Part shown: positions 16,356-24,421 of the stretch, piece after piece
Numbering within the stretch: position 1 is the stretch's first letter
How the letters are laid out: each line of letters starts with the position of its first letter
Source of the DNA: Arthrobacter terricola
GTDB taxonomy: Bacteria; Actinomycetota; Actinomycetes; Actinomycetales; Micrococcaceae
NCBI RefSeq assembly: GCF_004354015.1
Contig: NZ_SMRU01000026.1
Span: 27,551 to 91,550, forward strand
Length of the DNA stretch: 64,000 nucleotides
Reading direction: 5' to 3'
Notes under the pieces: generated by a model
The model's database searches: none
What the model was told of the DNA's origin: nothing
Seen by the model: only the letters and a program-made list of their open reading frames with translations
Made by a program: the position numbers and the translations under genes

Positions 16356-17267
16356 CTACAGCCCGGTTACGGAGCCGCTGAAGTGCTTCCTGCCACTGCG
16401 CGGATTCCACGCAACGTAATCCGAACGCTGCCAACCGCCGGCCGCCGACTGGACGGTGGCGATTTCCAAAGCCACGCGGGCCGGGAGGAACACCGGCGCT
16501 TCGAAGCTCACATCCCACCGGAAGGCCTCCGACTTGACTGATCCGACGTCCGCCAGCGCCCGTGAAGCGAGGTACATGCCGTGCGCGATCGATCTCCGAA
16601 GTCCAAGCGCCTTCGCGGACAGCATGCTCAAGTGGATCGGGTTGTAGTCCCCGGACACTGTGGCGTAACTCCGGCCCGTATCGACGCCAAGCTGCCACTC
16701 GGCCGTCGGAGCAGGCGGCGTGAACTCCCACGCCGCGCTGCCCGTCCCGGGCTTGTTGATGCCCGGCAAGTACACGCCTTTGGCCAAGTAGTTCGAAACA
16801 CCCCGCCAAACCAGGGTTCCGTCGTCGCTCGCGCGGACCTCCGCGACGATGTCCACCTGCGTCCCGGCGCGATGCCCGCGCATGTCCTCAGCCCAGGAGC
16901 GGATGTCGAGCAGTTCGCTGAACTGAATCGCGCGCATCTGCTCCACGCGGTTGCCCAAGTGGATCATTCCCAGCAACGGGAGCGGGAAGTCGTCACGGTT
17001 GAGGACGCTCATGGCCACGGGAAACGCGAGGGCATGGATGAATCCGGCCGGCATGGCATCGCTGGCGCTCTCGCCAATGAGGTGCTGGTAGGCCGTGAGG
17101 TTGCCTACATCTGCACGTACTCCGTGCACCTCATGCCGCCCGGGCGGGAGGCTGTTGAGGCCCTGCGTCCCGAGCAACCGCCGTCGCGCGGCCGTCGCAG
17201 CCGCATTCACATACAACTTGGACAAGGACGGCAACTCATCCAGGATCAGCGCTGGCTCCGGACTCAT
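16356..17267 (-). CDS. MaoC-family enoyl/hydroxyacyl hydratase
   Basis: Hot-dog-fold hydratase of 303 residues, probably (R)-specific enoyl-CoA/3-hydroxyacyl-thioester dehydratase. The hydratase-2 motif YATVSGDYNPIHLS (about 197-210) with catalytic Asp and His is followed by IAHGMYLASRAL. The N-terminal half (DAMPAGFIHALAFPVAMSVL) is a second, degenerate hot dog, so this is a double-hot-dog protein like mycobacterial HtdX. Its ATG overlaps the stop of the upstream reductase gene (ATGA), so the two are translationally coupled. It is the last gene of the thiolase-FabG-MaoC operon. Confidence 0.88.
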   Translation of the reverse strand: MSPEPALILDELPSLSKLYVNAAATAARRRLLGTQGLNSLPPGRHEVHGVRADVGNLTAYQHLIGESASDAMPAGFIHALAFPVAMSVLNRDDFPLPLLGMIHLGNRVEQMRAIQFSELLDIRSWAEDMRGHRAGTQVDIVAEVRASDDGTLVWRGVSNYLAKGVYLPGINKPGTGSAAWEFTPPAPTAEWQLGVDTGRSYATVSGDYNPIHLSMLSAKALGLRRSIAHGMYLASRALADVGSVKSEAFRWDVSFEAPVFLPARVALEIATVQSAAGGWQRSDYVAWNPRSGRKHFSGSVTGL

Positions 17268-18616
17268 GCACCCACCAGGTTCTGTCCGCAGACCCGCAGC
17301 ACTTCGCCAGAGATGCCGCCCGCCGCGTCCGATGCGAGGAAAGCTATGGCTTCGGCGACGTCGTCGGGCCTGCCGCCCTGCTGGAGGGAATTGAGCCGTC
17401 GCGCGACCTCCCTCGTGGCGAAGGGGATCCTGGCCGTCATCTCTGTCTCGATAAAGCCGGGCGCCACCGCGTTGATGGACCCGCCGCGCTCGGCCAGCAA
17501 CGGCGCCGTGGCGCGGACCATTCCTATCACTCCGCCCTTGGACGCCGCATAGTTGGTCTGTCCCCGGTTGCCCGCGATGCCGCTCGTGGACGCGACGGAA
17601 ACGATCCGGGGAGACAAGCCGTGCGGGTTTGAAGCCAAGACTGCCTCATTGATGCGCAATTGCGCTGCGATGTTCACGCCGATCACCGCGTTCCAACGGT
17701 TCTCGTCCATGTTCGCAAGGAGCTTGTCCCGGGTGATCCCGGCATTGTGAACCAGGATGTCCAGGCCCCCATGGCGCTCCAAGGCGTGGTCGATGATCCG
17801 CCTCCCGGCGTCTTCCGCCGTAATGTCCACCTGCAGGGCGGTGCCATGGACCTCGTTGGCGACCTGGGCGAGGTGGTCCCCCGCCGCCGGGATATCGACG
17901 ACGACGAGCCTCGCCCCGTCCCGGTACAGCGTCCGGGCGATCGCGGCACCGATGCCTCGCGCCGCTCCCGTAACCACAGCGACCTTGCCCGCGAGTGGCC
18001 TATCGGGGTCCGGCGGCAATTGCCCCGCATCCTTGGCTACCGTCAGCAACTGTCCATCGACGAAGGCCGAGCGGCCGGAGAGGAAGAAGCGAAGCGCCCC
18101 CAAAGCACTTAGTCTGACGGCGCCAACACCGTTAGCGAGGAGGATCCCGTTGGCCGTGGCGCCCGCCCTGAGCTCCTTGGCCAGGGAGCGCAACAATCCG
18201 TCAACCGCCTGGCGCGCTGCCGCGACGGCCGGAAGGCCCGCGGAGTCAGGCGTACGGGACACCGTGACCACCCGCGCACTGGGCGCAAGGTCGCGAAGGG
18301 ACTGCGCCGCCGTCAGGACGGGCTTCGCGAGGTCATCGGGATGTCCAACGTCATCAAGTACCAGGATGATCGCCCCGAGTTTTTCCTTGGGCAATGCATT
18401 GCGCCGAACGTCCAAGCCCCAAGCTGCAAGCTCGGAAGCCAGTTCGTCCGCTCCGTTCGCATCCATGCGTCCCGTGCCCAGAACCAGCACCGGTCCCGGC
18501 ACGAGGGGCAATCCCGGGGCATACCGACGGAGACGTGCCGGTTGGGGCAATCCAAGCCTCTTGGCAAGGTCCTTGCCAATGCCATGACTGACGAATTGCG
18601 TGTACTTGTCCGCCAT
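17264..18616 (-). CDS. fabG4: High-molecular-weight 3-oxoacyl reductase (FabG4-type SDR)
   Basis: NAD(P)H-dependent 3-oxoacyl-thioester reductase, 450 residues. The N-terminal half is a Rossmann-like domain without a catalytic tetrad (PGPVLVLGTGRMDANG, VRLSALGALRFFLSGRSAFVDGQ). The C-terminal half is a complete SDR: VTGAARGIGAAIA, NAGITRDKLL, ASTSGIAGNRGQTNYAASKGG with Ser-Tyr-Lys, and APGFIETEMT. This two-part layout matches the HMwFabG/FabG4 group. The ATG at 18616 was chosen because it starts MADKYTQFVSHGIGK, the family start; it is 5 bases from the thiolase stop. Downstream gene overlaps by four bases. Confidence 0.9.
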   Translation of the reverse strand: MADKYTQFVSHGIGKDLAKRLGLPQPARLRRYAPGLPLVPGPVLVLGTGRMDANGADELASELAAWGLDVRRNALPKEKLGAIILVLDDVGHPDDLAKPVLTAAQSLRDLAPSARVVTVSRTPDSAGLPAVAAARQAVDGLLRSLAKELRAGATANGILLANGVGAVRLSALGALRFFLSGRSAFVDGQLLTVAKDAGQLPPDPDRPLAGKVAVVTGAARGIGAAIARTLYRDGARLVVVDIPAAGDHLAQVANEVHGTALQVDITAEDAGRRIIDHALERHGGLDILVHNAGITRDKLLANMDENRWNAVIGVNIAAQLRINEAVLASNPHGLSPRIVSVASTSGIAGNRGQTNYAASKGGVIGMVRATAPLLAERGGSINAVAPGFIETEMTARIPFATREVARRLNSLQQGGRPDDVAEAIAFLASDAAGGISGEVLRVCGQNLVGA

Positions 18617-18621
18617 GCCCG

Positions 18622-19992
18622 CTACCGTCCTTCCGGCGCGGTGTACGCCTCGAGGATGGCCACCACGCCTTGTCCGCCGGCAGCGCAAATGGAAATCAGC
18701 CCGCGGGCCGGACGACCGTCAACCGGTCCACGGTCGTGAAGCAACTTGGCAAGGGACGCCACAATCCGTCCGCCCGTGGCGGCAAAAGGATGCCCGGCCG
18801 CCAGCGACGAACCGTTCACGTTCAATTTGGCGCGGTCGATCTTGCCAAGGGCGCCTCCGAGGCCCAGCCGGGTGCGGCAGAACTCGTCGTCCTCCCACGC
18901 AGCGAGCGTGCTGAGGACCGTGCCGGCGAAGGCTTCGTGGATTTCGAAGAAGTCGATGTCCTCAAACGACAGCCCGTTGCGCTCGAGGAGCCGGGGCGTG
19001 GCGAAGACGGGCGCCATCAGCAGTCCGTCCTTACCGTGGACGAAATCGACGGCGGCCGCTTCGCCGTCGACCACGACGGCAAGTTTCGGCAAACGCCGGG
19101 CATCGGCCCATTCCTCCGTGCCGAGCAGGACGGTGGATGCGCCGTCGGTCAAGGGCGTGGAGTTACCCGCGGTCATGGTGGCCTCCGTGCCGAGGCCCTT
19201 GCCGAAGACAGGTTTGAGGCTCGCGAGTTTCTCCATCGAGGTATCGGGACGGAGGTTCGAATCCCGGTTCAGCCCGCGGTACGGCGTGATGAGGTCGTCG
19301 AAGAAGCCCCGCTCGTAGGCCGCGGCGAGATTATGGTGGCTGTTGTACGCAAGTTCATCCTGCGCTTCCCGGGCGATCTCCCATTGTGCAGTGGTCAAGG
19401 CCTGGTGCTCCCCCATGGAAAGACCGGTCCGCGGTTCTCCTGTATTGGGGGCGTCCGGAGCGAGGTCCTTGGGTCGGAGCCGGGCGAGCACCTTGAGCCG
19501 CTCGGGCAACGTTTTGGACCGGTTAAGGTCCAGCAGGATTTCGCGGAGGCCTTCACTGACGGCGATGGGGGCGTCCGAAGCAGAGTCCACGCCACCGGCG
19601 ATGGCTGAGTCGATCTGGCCGAGCTTGATTTTGTTGGCGAGGCCCAGGACGGTTTCCAGGCCCGTCGCGCATGCCTGCTGAAGGTCGTAGGCAGGAGTTT
19701 CAGCCGAGAGCGCGGAGCCAAGGACGGCTTCGCGGGTGAGGTTGAAATCGCGAGAGTGCTTCAGGACCGCACCGGCGGCAACTTCGCCGATCCGCTCGTC
19801 CTGAAGTCCGAAACGCGCGATCAACCCGTCCAGTGCCGCCGTCAACATGTCCTGGTTGGACGACTTCGTGTAGGCGCCGCCGGTACGGGCAAAGGGAATA
19901 CGGTTGCCGCCCACCACCACTGCCCGACGCATGGGTTGATGGCCACCGGACGTCTGCTGTGGTGCGCTCGCGGATTGCTCTTCTGCGGGCAT
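18622..19992 (-). CDS. Acetyl-CoA C-acetyltransferase (FadA-type thiolase)
   Basis: Thiolase of 456 residues, cleaving 3-oxoacyl-CoA or condensing acetyl-CoA. All catalytic residues are present: Cys108 (DLQQACATG), HEAF motif (FFEIHEAFAGT), His401 (AAGHPFAATGGR) and Cys436 (SICAAGGQG). ATG at 19992 was chosen because GAGGAGAAG lies just upstream. It is the first gene of the minus-strand operon with the FabG4-type reductase and MaoC hydratase. The set resembles the fadE5-fadA2-fabG4-htdX locus of mycobacteria. Transcription starts in the region carrying the TetR-type palindrome at 20023-20055. Confidence 0.92.
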   Translation of the reverse strand: MPAEEQSASAPQQTSGGHQPMRRAVVVGGNRIPFARTGGAYTKSSNQDMLTAALDGLIARFGLQDERIGEVAAGAVLKHSRDFNLTREAVLGSALSAETPAYDLQQACATGLETVLGLANKIKLGQIDSAIAGGVDSASDAPIAVSEGLREILLDLNRSKTLPERLKVLARLRPKDLAPDAPNTGEPRTGLSMGEHQALTTAQWEIAREAQDELAYNSHHNLAAAYERGFFDDLITPYRGLNRDSNLRPDTSMEKLASLKPVFGKGLGTEATMTAGNSTPLTDGASTVLLGTEEWADARRLPKLAVVVDGEAAAVDFVHGKDGLLMAPVFATPRLLERNGLSFEDIDFFEIHEAFAGTVLSTLAAWEDDEFCRTRLGLGGALGKIDRAKLNVNGSSLAAGHPFAATGGRIVASLAKLLHDRGPVDGRPARGLISICAAGGQGVVAILEAYTAPEGR

Positions 19993-20022
19993 GCGCTTCT
20001 CCTCAATATTTGTTCGGGTTAC

Positions 20023-20055
20023 CGATACCCAGCGTACTTGATACGCTGGGTATCG
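20023..20055. promoter_or_regulatory. Palindromic operator, probably for the adjacent TetR regulator
   Basis: Inverted repeat with 14-bp perfect arms (cGATACCCAGCGTA and its complement) and a 5-base centre, 33 bp in all. It lies in the 62-base gap between the divergent thiolase and TetR genes and touches the TetR GTG start. Size and symmetry fit a TetR dimer-pair site able to repress both directions. Confidence 0.8.
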
Positions 20056-20816
20056 TGAACATTCCCAGTCCAGCGTTTTCCACCGAGCACGGCGCTGCGG
20101 TTCCACCGGTCGCGGACGGCGGGATTCCCGCCGTCGGGATTGCCGCCGTCGACGGCGAGGCTCCCACCGTCGACGGCCGAACCGCGCGCTGGCAAGTCCA
20201 TCGCGAAGAACGCCGCCGCACGCTCATCAAAGCCGCACGCAAGGCCGTCCACGCCTTGGGTAGCGACGCCTCCATGGAGGACATCGCATCCGCTGCCGGC
20301 ACTTCGAAGTCGGTCTATTACCGCTATTTCGGCGACAAGGCAGGACTGCAACAAGCGATGGGCGAGGTGGTCCTTGGTCAGATGCAGCGACGCATGAAAG
20401 AAGCAGTGGAAAGCGCCCGGACACCCCGGGAAGGCTTGTTGGCGATGGTGTCCGCATACTTGCAGATGGCCGAGTCCAGCCCCAACGTCTACGCCTTCAT
20501 CACGCGCCTTTCACCGGCGGAACCATCTGCCCAAGATGCAATCGCCTCCTCAGGTGCCCTTGGCCACTTCTTCGAATCGATCACGGCAATGATTGCCCGG
20601 CCCATCCGCGAAAGCCTGGGAACGGACGCCCTGACGCTGGTCGACTACTGGCCGACGGCGGCAATCGGGCTCGTGCGGAATGCAGGCGAAATGTGGCTGG
20701 GCAGCCCCCCGTCACCAACCAAACCGGACCAGGAAACCATGGCGGCACGCATCACCGATTGGCTGTGCGTTGGAATCGCCCCTGAACTCACCATCCCCGC
20801 CGCCACCGGCAAATGA
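20055..20816 (+). CDS. TetR-family transcriptional regulator
   Basis: DNA-binding repressor of 253 residues. An N-terminal extension of about 50 residues rich in Ala, Gly, Pro and Val precedes the HTH region, where REERRRTLIKAARKAVHALG is followed by SMEDIASAAGTSKSVYYRYFGDK, the TetR recognition helix signature. The remainder is the ligand/dimer domain (GLLAMVSAYLQMAESSPNVYAFITRL). GTG at 20055 is the natural start; it lies right at the palindrome, which suggests autoregulation. The stop overlaps or abuts the acyl-CoA dehydrogenase gene. The likely ligand is an acyl-CoA, by context only. Confidence 0.88.
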   Translation: MNIPSPAFSTEHGAAVPPVADGGIPAVGIAAVDGEAPTVDGRTARWQVHREERRRTLIKAARKAVHALGSDASMEDIASAAGTSKSVYYRYFGDKAGLQQAMGEVVLGQMQRRMKEAVESARTPREGLLAMVSAYLQMAESSPNVYAFITRLSPAEPSAQDAIASSGALGHFFESITAMIARPIRESLGTDALTLVDYWPTAAIGLVRNAGEMWLGSPPSPTKPDQETMAARITDWLCVGIAPELTIPAATGK

Positions 20817-20851
20817 CTCACCAGTTACACGGAACCAACGAAGGGATCACC

Positions 20852-22954
20852 ATGACTGAAGTAGCGGACCGCACTTCCTCCGGCACTCGGGAGCCCGCCG
20901 GGACCCCGGCAGCCGCCCAGGCCGGCGGCCCTTCCGTCGATGTCGCGGAACTCGGCGAGCTGCTTCTAGGCAAATGGGCCGACGTGCGGCGCACGGCACG
21001 CGGACTCGCGGGCCGTCCCGAGGTGCACAAAATCGAAGGACTTACCCACACAGAGCACCGCAAGCGCGTCTTCGGGCAGCTGAAGTACCTCGTCGACAAC
21101 CGCGCCGTGCACCGGGCGTTCCCAGAACGATTGGGGGGCTCGAGCGACCATGGCGGCAACATCGCCGGTTTCGAAGAACTGGTCACCGCGGATCCGTCAC
21201 TCCAGATCAAGGCCGGGGTGCAGTGGGGGCTGTTCGGCGCCGCCGTCATGCACCTCGGCACGCAGGAACACCACGACGCCTGGCTTCCCGGAATCATGAG
21301 CCTGGACATTCCCGGCTGCTTCGCCATGACCGAAACAGGCCACGGTTCGGACGTCGCCAGCATCTCCACCACGGCCACGTACGACGCCGCGACGCAGGAA
21401 TTCGTCGTCAACACCCCGTTCCGTGCGGCGTGGAAGGACTACATCGGCAACGCAGCGGAAGACGGCCTGGCCGCCGTCGTCTTCGCCCAGTTGGTGACGC
21501 AAGGCGTCAACCATGGTGTCCACGCGTTCTATGTCCCGCTGCGGGACCCGGACACCGAGGAATTCCTGCCGGGAGTGGGCGGCGAGGACGACGGCGTCAA
21601 GGGCGGCCTCAACGGCATCGACAACGGCCGCCTCCATTTCAGCGAAGTCAGGATCCCCCGGACGAACCTCCTCGACCGCTACGGCGCCGTCTCCGCCGAA
21701 GGTAAGTACAGCTCCCCGATCGCCAGTCCGGGCCGCCGGTTCTTCACAATGCTCGGCACGTTGGTCCAAGGGCGCGTTTCGCTCGACGGCGCCGCGGTCG
21801 CGGCGAGCAAAGTGGCCTTGGCGACCGCTATCCGCTACGGCTCCGAAAGGCGCCAGTTCCACGCGTCGTCAACCCAGGAAGAAGAAGTCCTCCTCGACTA
21901 CCAGCGGCACCAGCGCCGTCTTTTCACGCGCCTCGCCACGACGTTCGCGGCGGGCTTCGCGCACGAGCAGCTACTCGAGAAGTTCGATGACGTCTTCTCC
22001 GGCCGCCACGATTCGGATGCCGACCGCCAAGACCTGGAGACCCTCGCCGCCGCCCTCAAGCCCTTGAGCACGTGGCATGCCCTCGACACCTTGCAGGAGT
22101 GCCGCGAGGCATGCGGCGGCGCAGGGTTCCTCATCGAAAACCGCTTCGCGTCTCTGCGCGCCGACCTCGATGTCTACGCCACTTTCGAGGGTGACAACAC
22201 GGTTTTGCTTCAGCTCGTCGCCAAGCGCTTGTTGGCCGACTTCGCCAAGGAGTTCCGGAAGGTCGATTTTGGCGTCCTCGCCCGCTTCGTGGTTACCCAA
22301 GCTGCCGGGGCAGCTTTCCACCGCACCGGACTGCGGGCGGTGGCACAACTCGTGGCGGACACCGGATCCGTCCAGAAAGCCGCCGTCGCCCTGCGCGACG
22401 AGGGCGGGCAACGCACCCTGCTGGCGGACCGGGTGCAGTCGATGGTCGCGGAAGTGGGTTCGGCGCTCAAAGGGGCGAACAAGCTGCCGCAGCACCAAGC
22501 CGCCGCACTTTTCAACCAGCACCAGGACGACCTGATCGATGCCGCACAGGCCCATGCCGAACTGCTGCAGTGGGAAGCGTTCACGGAGGCCCTCGGGAGA
22601 ATTTCCGATCCGGGAACCAAGCAGGTCATGACCTGGCTCCGCGACCTCTTTGGCCTCTCGCTCATCGAAAAGCACTTGTCCTGGTACCTCATGAACGGCC
22701 GCTTGTCGATGCAGCGGGGCCGGACAGTAGGGGCTTACACCAACCGCCTGCTCGCCAAGATCCGGCCGCATGCCCTGGAGCTCGTGGAATCCTTCGGCTA
22801 TGGACCCGAACATTTGCGTGCGGCCATTGCCTCCGGATCGGAGAAAGAACGGCAAGACGAGGCACGCATCTACTTCGAAGCGCAGCGCGCCGAGGGAAAA
22901 CTGCCTGCCCGGGAAAAACCACACCGTGCCGTTAAGGGAAGCAAATCCGCTTAA
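20852..22954 (+). CDS. Large acyl-CoA dehydrogenase (acyl-CoA oxidase-like)
   Basis: FAD-dependent acyl-CoA dehydrogenase/oxidase of 700 residues, long for this superfamily. Seen are an N-terminal helical domain, the flavin segment FAMTETGHGSDVASISTTATYD and the cofactor/substrate motif VRIPRTNLLDRYG. LVQGRVSLDGAAVAASKVALATAIRYGSERRQF marks the central helices, and CREACGGAGFLIENRFASLRADLDVYATFEGDNTVL follows with the catalytic-region glutamates. The extra C-terminal 180 residues resemble acyl-CoA oxidases. ATG at 20852 has AAGGGATCACC before it; an ATG at 20813 overlapping the TetR stop is an alternative. It is in the same transcript as tetR. Confidence 0.88.
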   Translation: MTEVADRTSSGTREPAGTPAAAQAGGPSVDVAELGELLLGKWADVRRTARGLAGRPEVHKIEGLTHTEHRKRVFGQLKYLVDNRAVHRAFPERLGGSSDHGGNIAGFEELVTADPSLQIKAGVQWGLFGAAVMHLGTQEHHDAWLPGIMSLDIPGCFAMTETGHGSDVASISTTATYDAATQEFVVNTPFRAAWKDYIGNAAEDGLAAVVFAQLVTQGVNHGVHAFYVPLRDPDTEEFLPGVGGEDDGVKGGLNGIDNGRLHFSEVRIPRTNLLDRYGAVSAEGKYSSPIASPGRRFFTMLGTLVQGRVSLDGAAVAASKVALATAIRYGSERRQFHASSTQEEEVLLDYQRHQRRLFTRLATTFAAGFAHEQLLEKFDDVFSGRHDSDADRQDLETLAAALKPLSTWHALDTLQECREACGGAGFLIENRFASLRADLDVYATFEGDNTVLLQLVAKRLLADFAKEFRKVDFGVLARFVVTQAAGAAFHRTGLRAVAQLVADTGSVQKAAVALRDEGGQRTLLADRVQSMVAEVGSALKGANKLPQHQAAALFNQHQDDLIDAAQAHAELLQWEAFTEALGRISDPGTKQVMTWLRDLFGLSLIEKHLSWYLMNGRLSMQRGRTVGAYTNRLLAKIRPHALELVESFGYGPEHLRAAIASGSEKERQDEARIYFEAQRAEGKLPAREKPHRAVKGSKSA

Positions 22955-23032
22955 GGAATTCCCTTTATCACACTGCAGTGCTAGGTCGGTGAATATTCGG
23001 CAAATATTCGCCGCTGGCAACCGCGCCAAACA

Positions 23033-23072
23033 ACGACGGCGACAATTCCCGCGCGGGGATCGTCGCCGTCGT
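23033..23072. terminator. Hairpin between the acyl-CoA dehydrogenase and glgA genes
   Basis: 11-bp perfect outer stem (23033-23043 and 23062-23072) enclosing an inner GC palindrome (CCCGCGCGGG). Lies between convergent genes. Confidence 0.7.
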
Positions 23073-23098
23073 CGTCGTTACTGGCTCATTGCGGGAGA

Positions 23099-24316
23099 CT
23101 AGCCCGCCTGCGCTGAGGAGGCACCGAGGACCGAACGGTACACCTCGAGCGTGGTTTCCGTTATCGACTCCCACGAGAAATGCTGCTCGGCCCGGATACG
23201 GCCGGCGGCACCCATGGCCTTCGCACGCTCCGGATCCGAGACAACCTCATTGAGGGCCGCGGCGAAATCGGCAACGAATTTCTCCGGATTCAACGGAGTT
23301 CCCGTGCCATCGGTGACCTGTTCCAGTTCCACCAGGAGGCCGGTTTCACCGTGCTGCACCACCTCCGGAATACCGCCGGTCGCGCTGGCGACGACGGCCG
23401 CGCCACACGCCATGGCCTCAAGGTTGACGATACCGAGCGGTTCGTAAATGGAAGGGCAAGCGAAGGCCGTCGCGTGGCTGAGGACCTGGATGAGCTCGTG
23501 GCGGGGAAGCATGCGTTCGATCAGCAGCACACCTTCGCGTTTGTCTTGCAGGTCTTCGATGAGGCGAGCGGTTTCCGCGGCGAGTTCCGGCGTGTCGGCC
23601 GCGCCCAAGCAGAGAACCAACTGAACATCCGCCGGGAGGCTCGCGGCGGCCCTCAGGAGGTACGGAACGCCCTTCTGGCGGGTATTGCGACCGACGAAGA
23701 CCACGCTCGGCTTGGCGGGGTCGATGCCGAGGGCGCGTACCGCGTCCTCCCCTTCGTCCCGTTGCCACATGTCGACGTCGATCCCGTTGTGGACCACGCG
23801 AACCTTGGCGGGATCGACGTTAGGGTAGCTGCGCAGGATGTCCTGGCGCATGCCGTCCGAAACCGCGATGATCGCCGCGGCGGCCTCATAGGCGGTCTTC
23901 TCCACCCAGGACGACAAGGCGTAACCGCCGCCGAGCTGCTCCGCTTTCCAAGGGCGGAGGGGCTCCAGGCTATGGGCACTGAGCACATGGGGGATGCCAT
24001 GCAGCAGGGATGCCAAGTGTCCGGCCATGTTGGCATACCACGTGTGGGAGTGGACCAGGTCCGCTCCGGCGACATCCGGGACAATGCGCAAATCCACCCC
24101 GAGGGTCTGTACGGCGGCGTTGGCCGAGCCCAGATCTTCGGGGGTGGAATACGACGTCACGGTTGCCCCGTGGTAACCCGCTTCGCGGGGCGCCCCGAAG
24201 GCTCGCACCTGCAGGTCCACATGCTTTGCCAGGACGCGACTGAGCTCGGCAACATGCACTCCGGCTCCGCCATAGATTTCGGGTGGAAATTCTTTAGTCA
24301 CAATGTCTACGCGCAC
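23099..24316 (-). CDS. glgA: Glycogen synthase / maltose-1-phosphate synthase (GlgA/GlgM type)
   Basis: Retaining GT4 glycosyltransferase of 405 residues. It uses ADP-glucose, either to extend glycogen or, as for the actinobacterial enzyme renamed GlgM, to make alpha-maltose-1-phosphate for the GlgE pathway. It opens MRVDIVTKEFPPEIYGGAGVHVAELS (GGAGVH binds the donor phosphates) and has the C-terminal sugar-nucleotide motif FACPSIYEPLGIVNLEAMACG with the paired glutamates. At about 400 residues and GT4 it is shorter than the classical GT5 GlgA. GTG start at 24316. It is divergent from glgC by 105 bases, the arrangement seen in mycobacteria. Confidence 0.9.
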   Translation of the reverse strand: MRVDIVTKEFPPEIYGGAGVHVAELSRVLAKHVDLQVRAFGAPREAGYHGATVTSYSTPEDLGSANAAVQTLGVDLRIVPDVAGADLVHSHTWYANMAGHLASLLHGIPHVLSAHSLEPLRPWKAEQLGGGYALSSWVEKTAYEAAAAIIAVSDGMRQDILRSYPNVDPAKVRVVHNGIDVDMWQRDEGEDAVRALGIDPAKPSVVFVGRNTRQKGVPYLLRAAASLPADVQLVLCLGAADTPELAAETARLIEDLQDKREGVLLIERMLPRHELIQVLSHATAFACPSIYEPLGIVNLEAMACGAAVVASATGGIPEVVQHGETGLLVELEQVTDGTGTPLNPEKFVADFAAALNEVVSDPERAKAMGAAGRIRAEQHFSWESITETTLEVYRSVLGASSAQAG

Positions 24317-24421
24317 GCTACCTAACGTAGTCCTTCCGGAGTATGTGTTCTAGTGTGAAAGAGTCCGGCAACCCCGGGCTTTTTCGGGGGGCTACAAAGA
24401 CGTACAGGGAGAGCAAGCACC

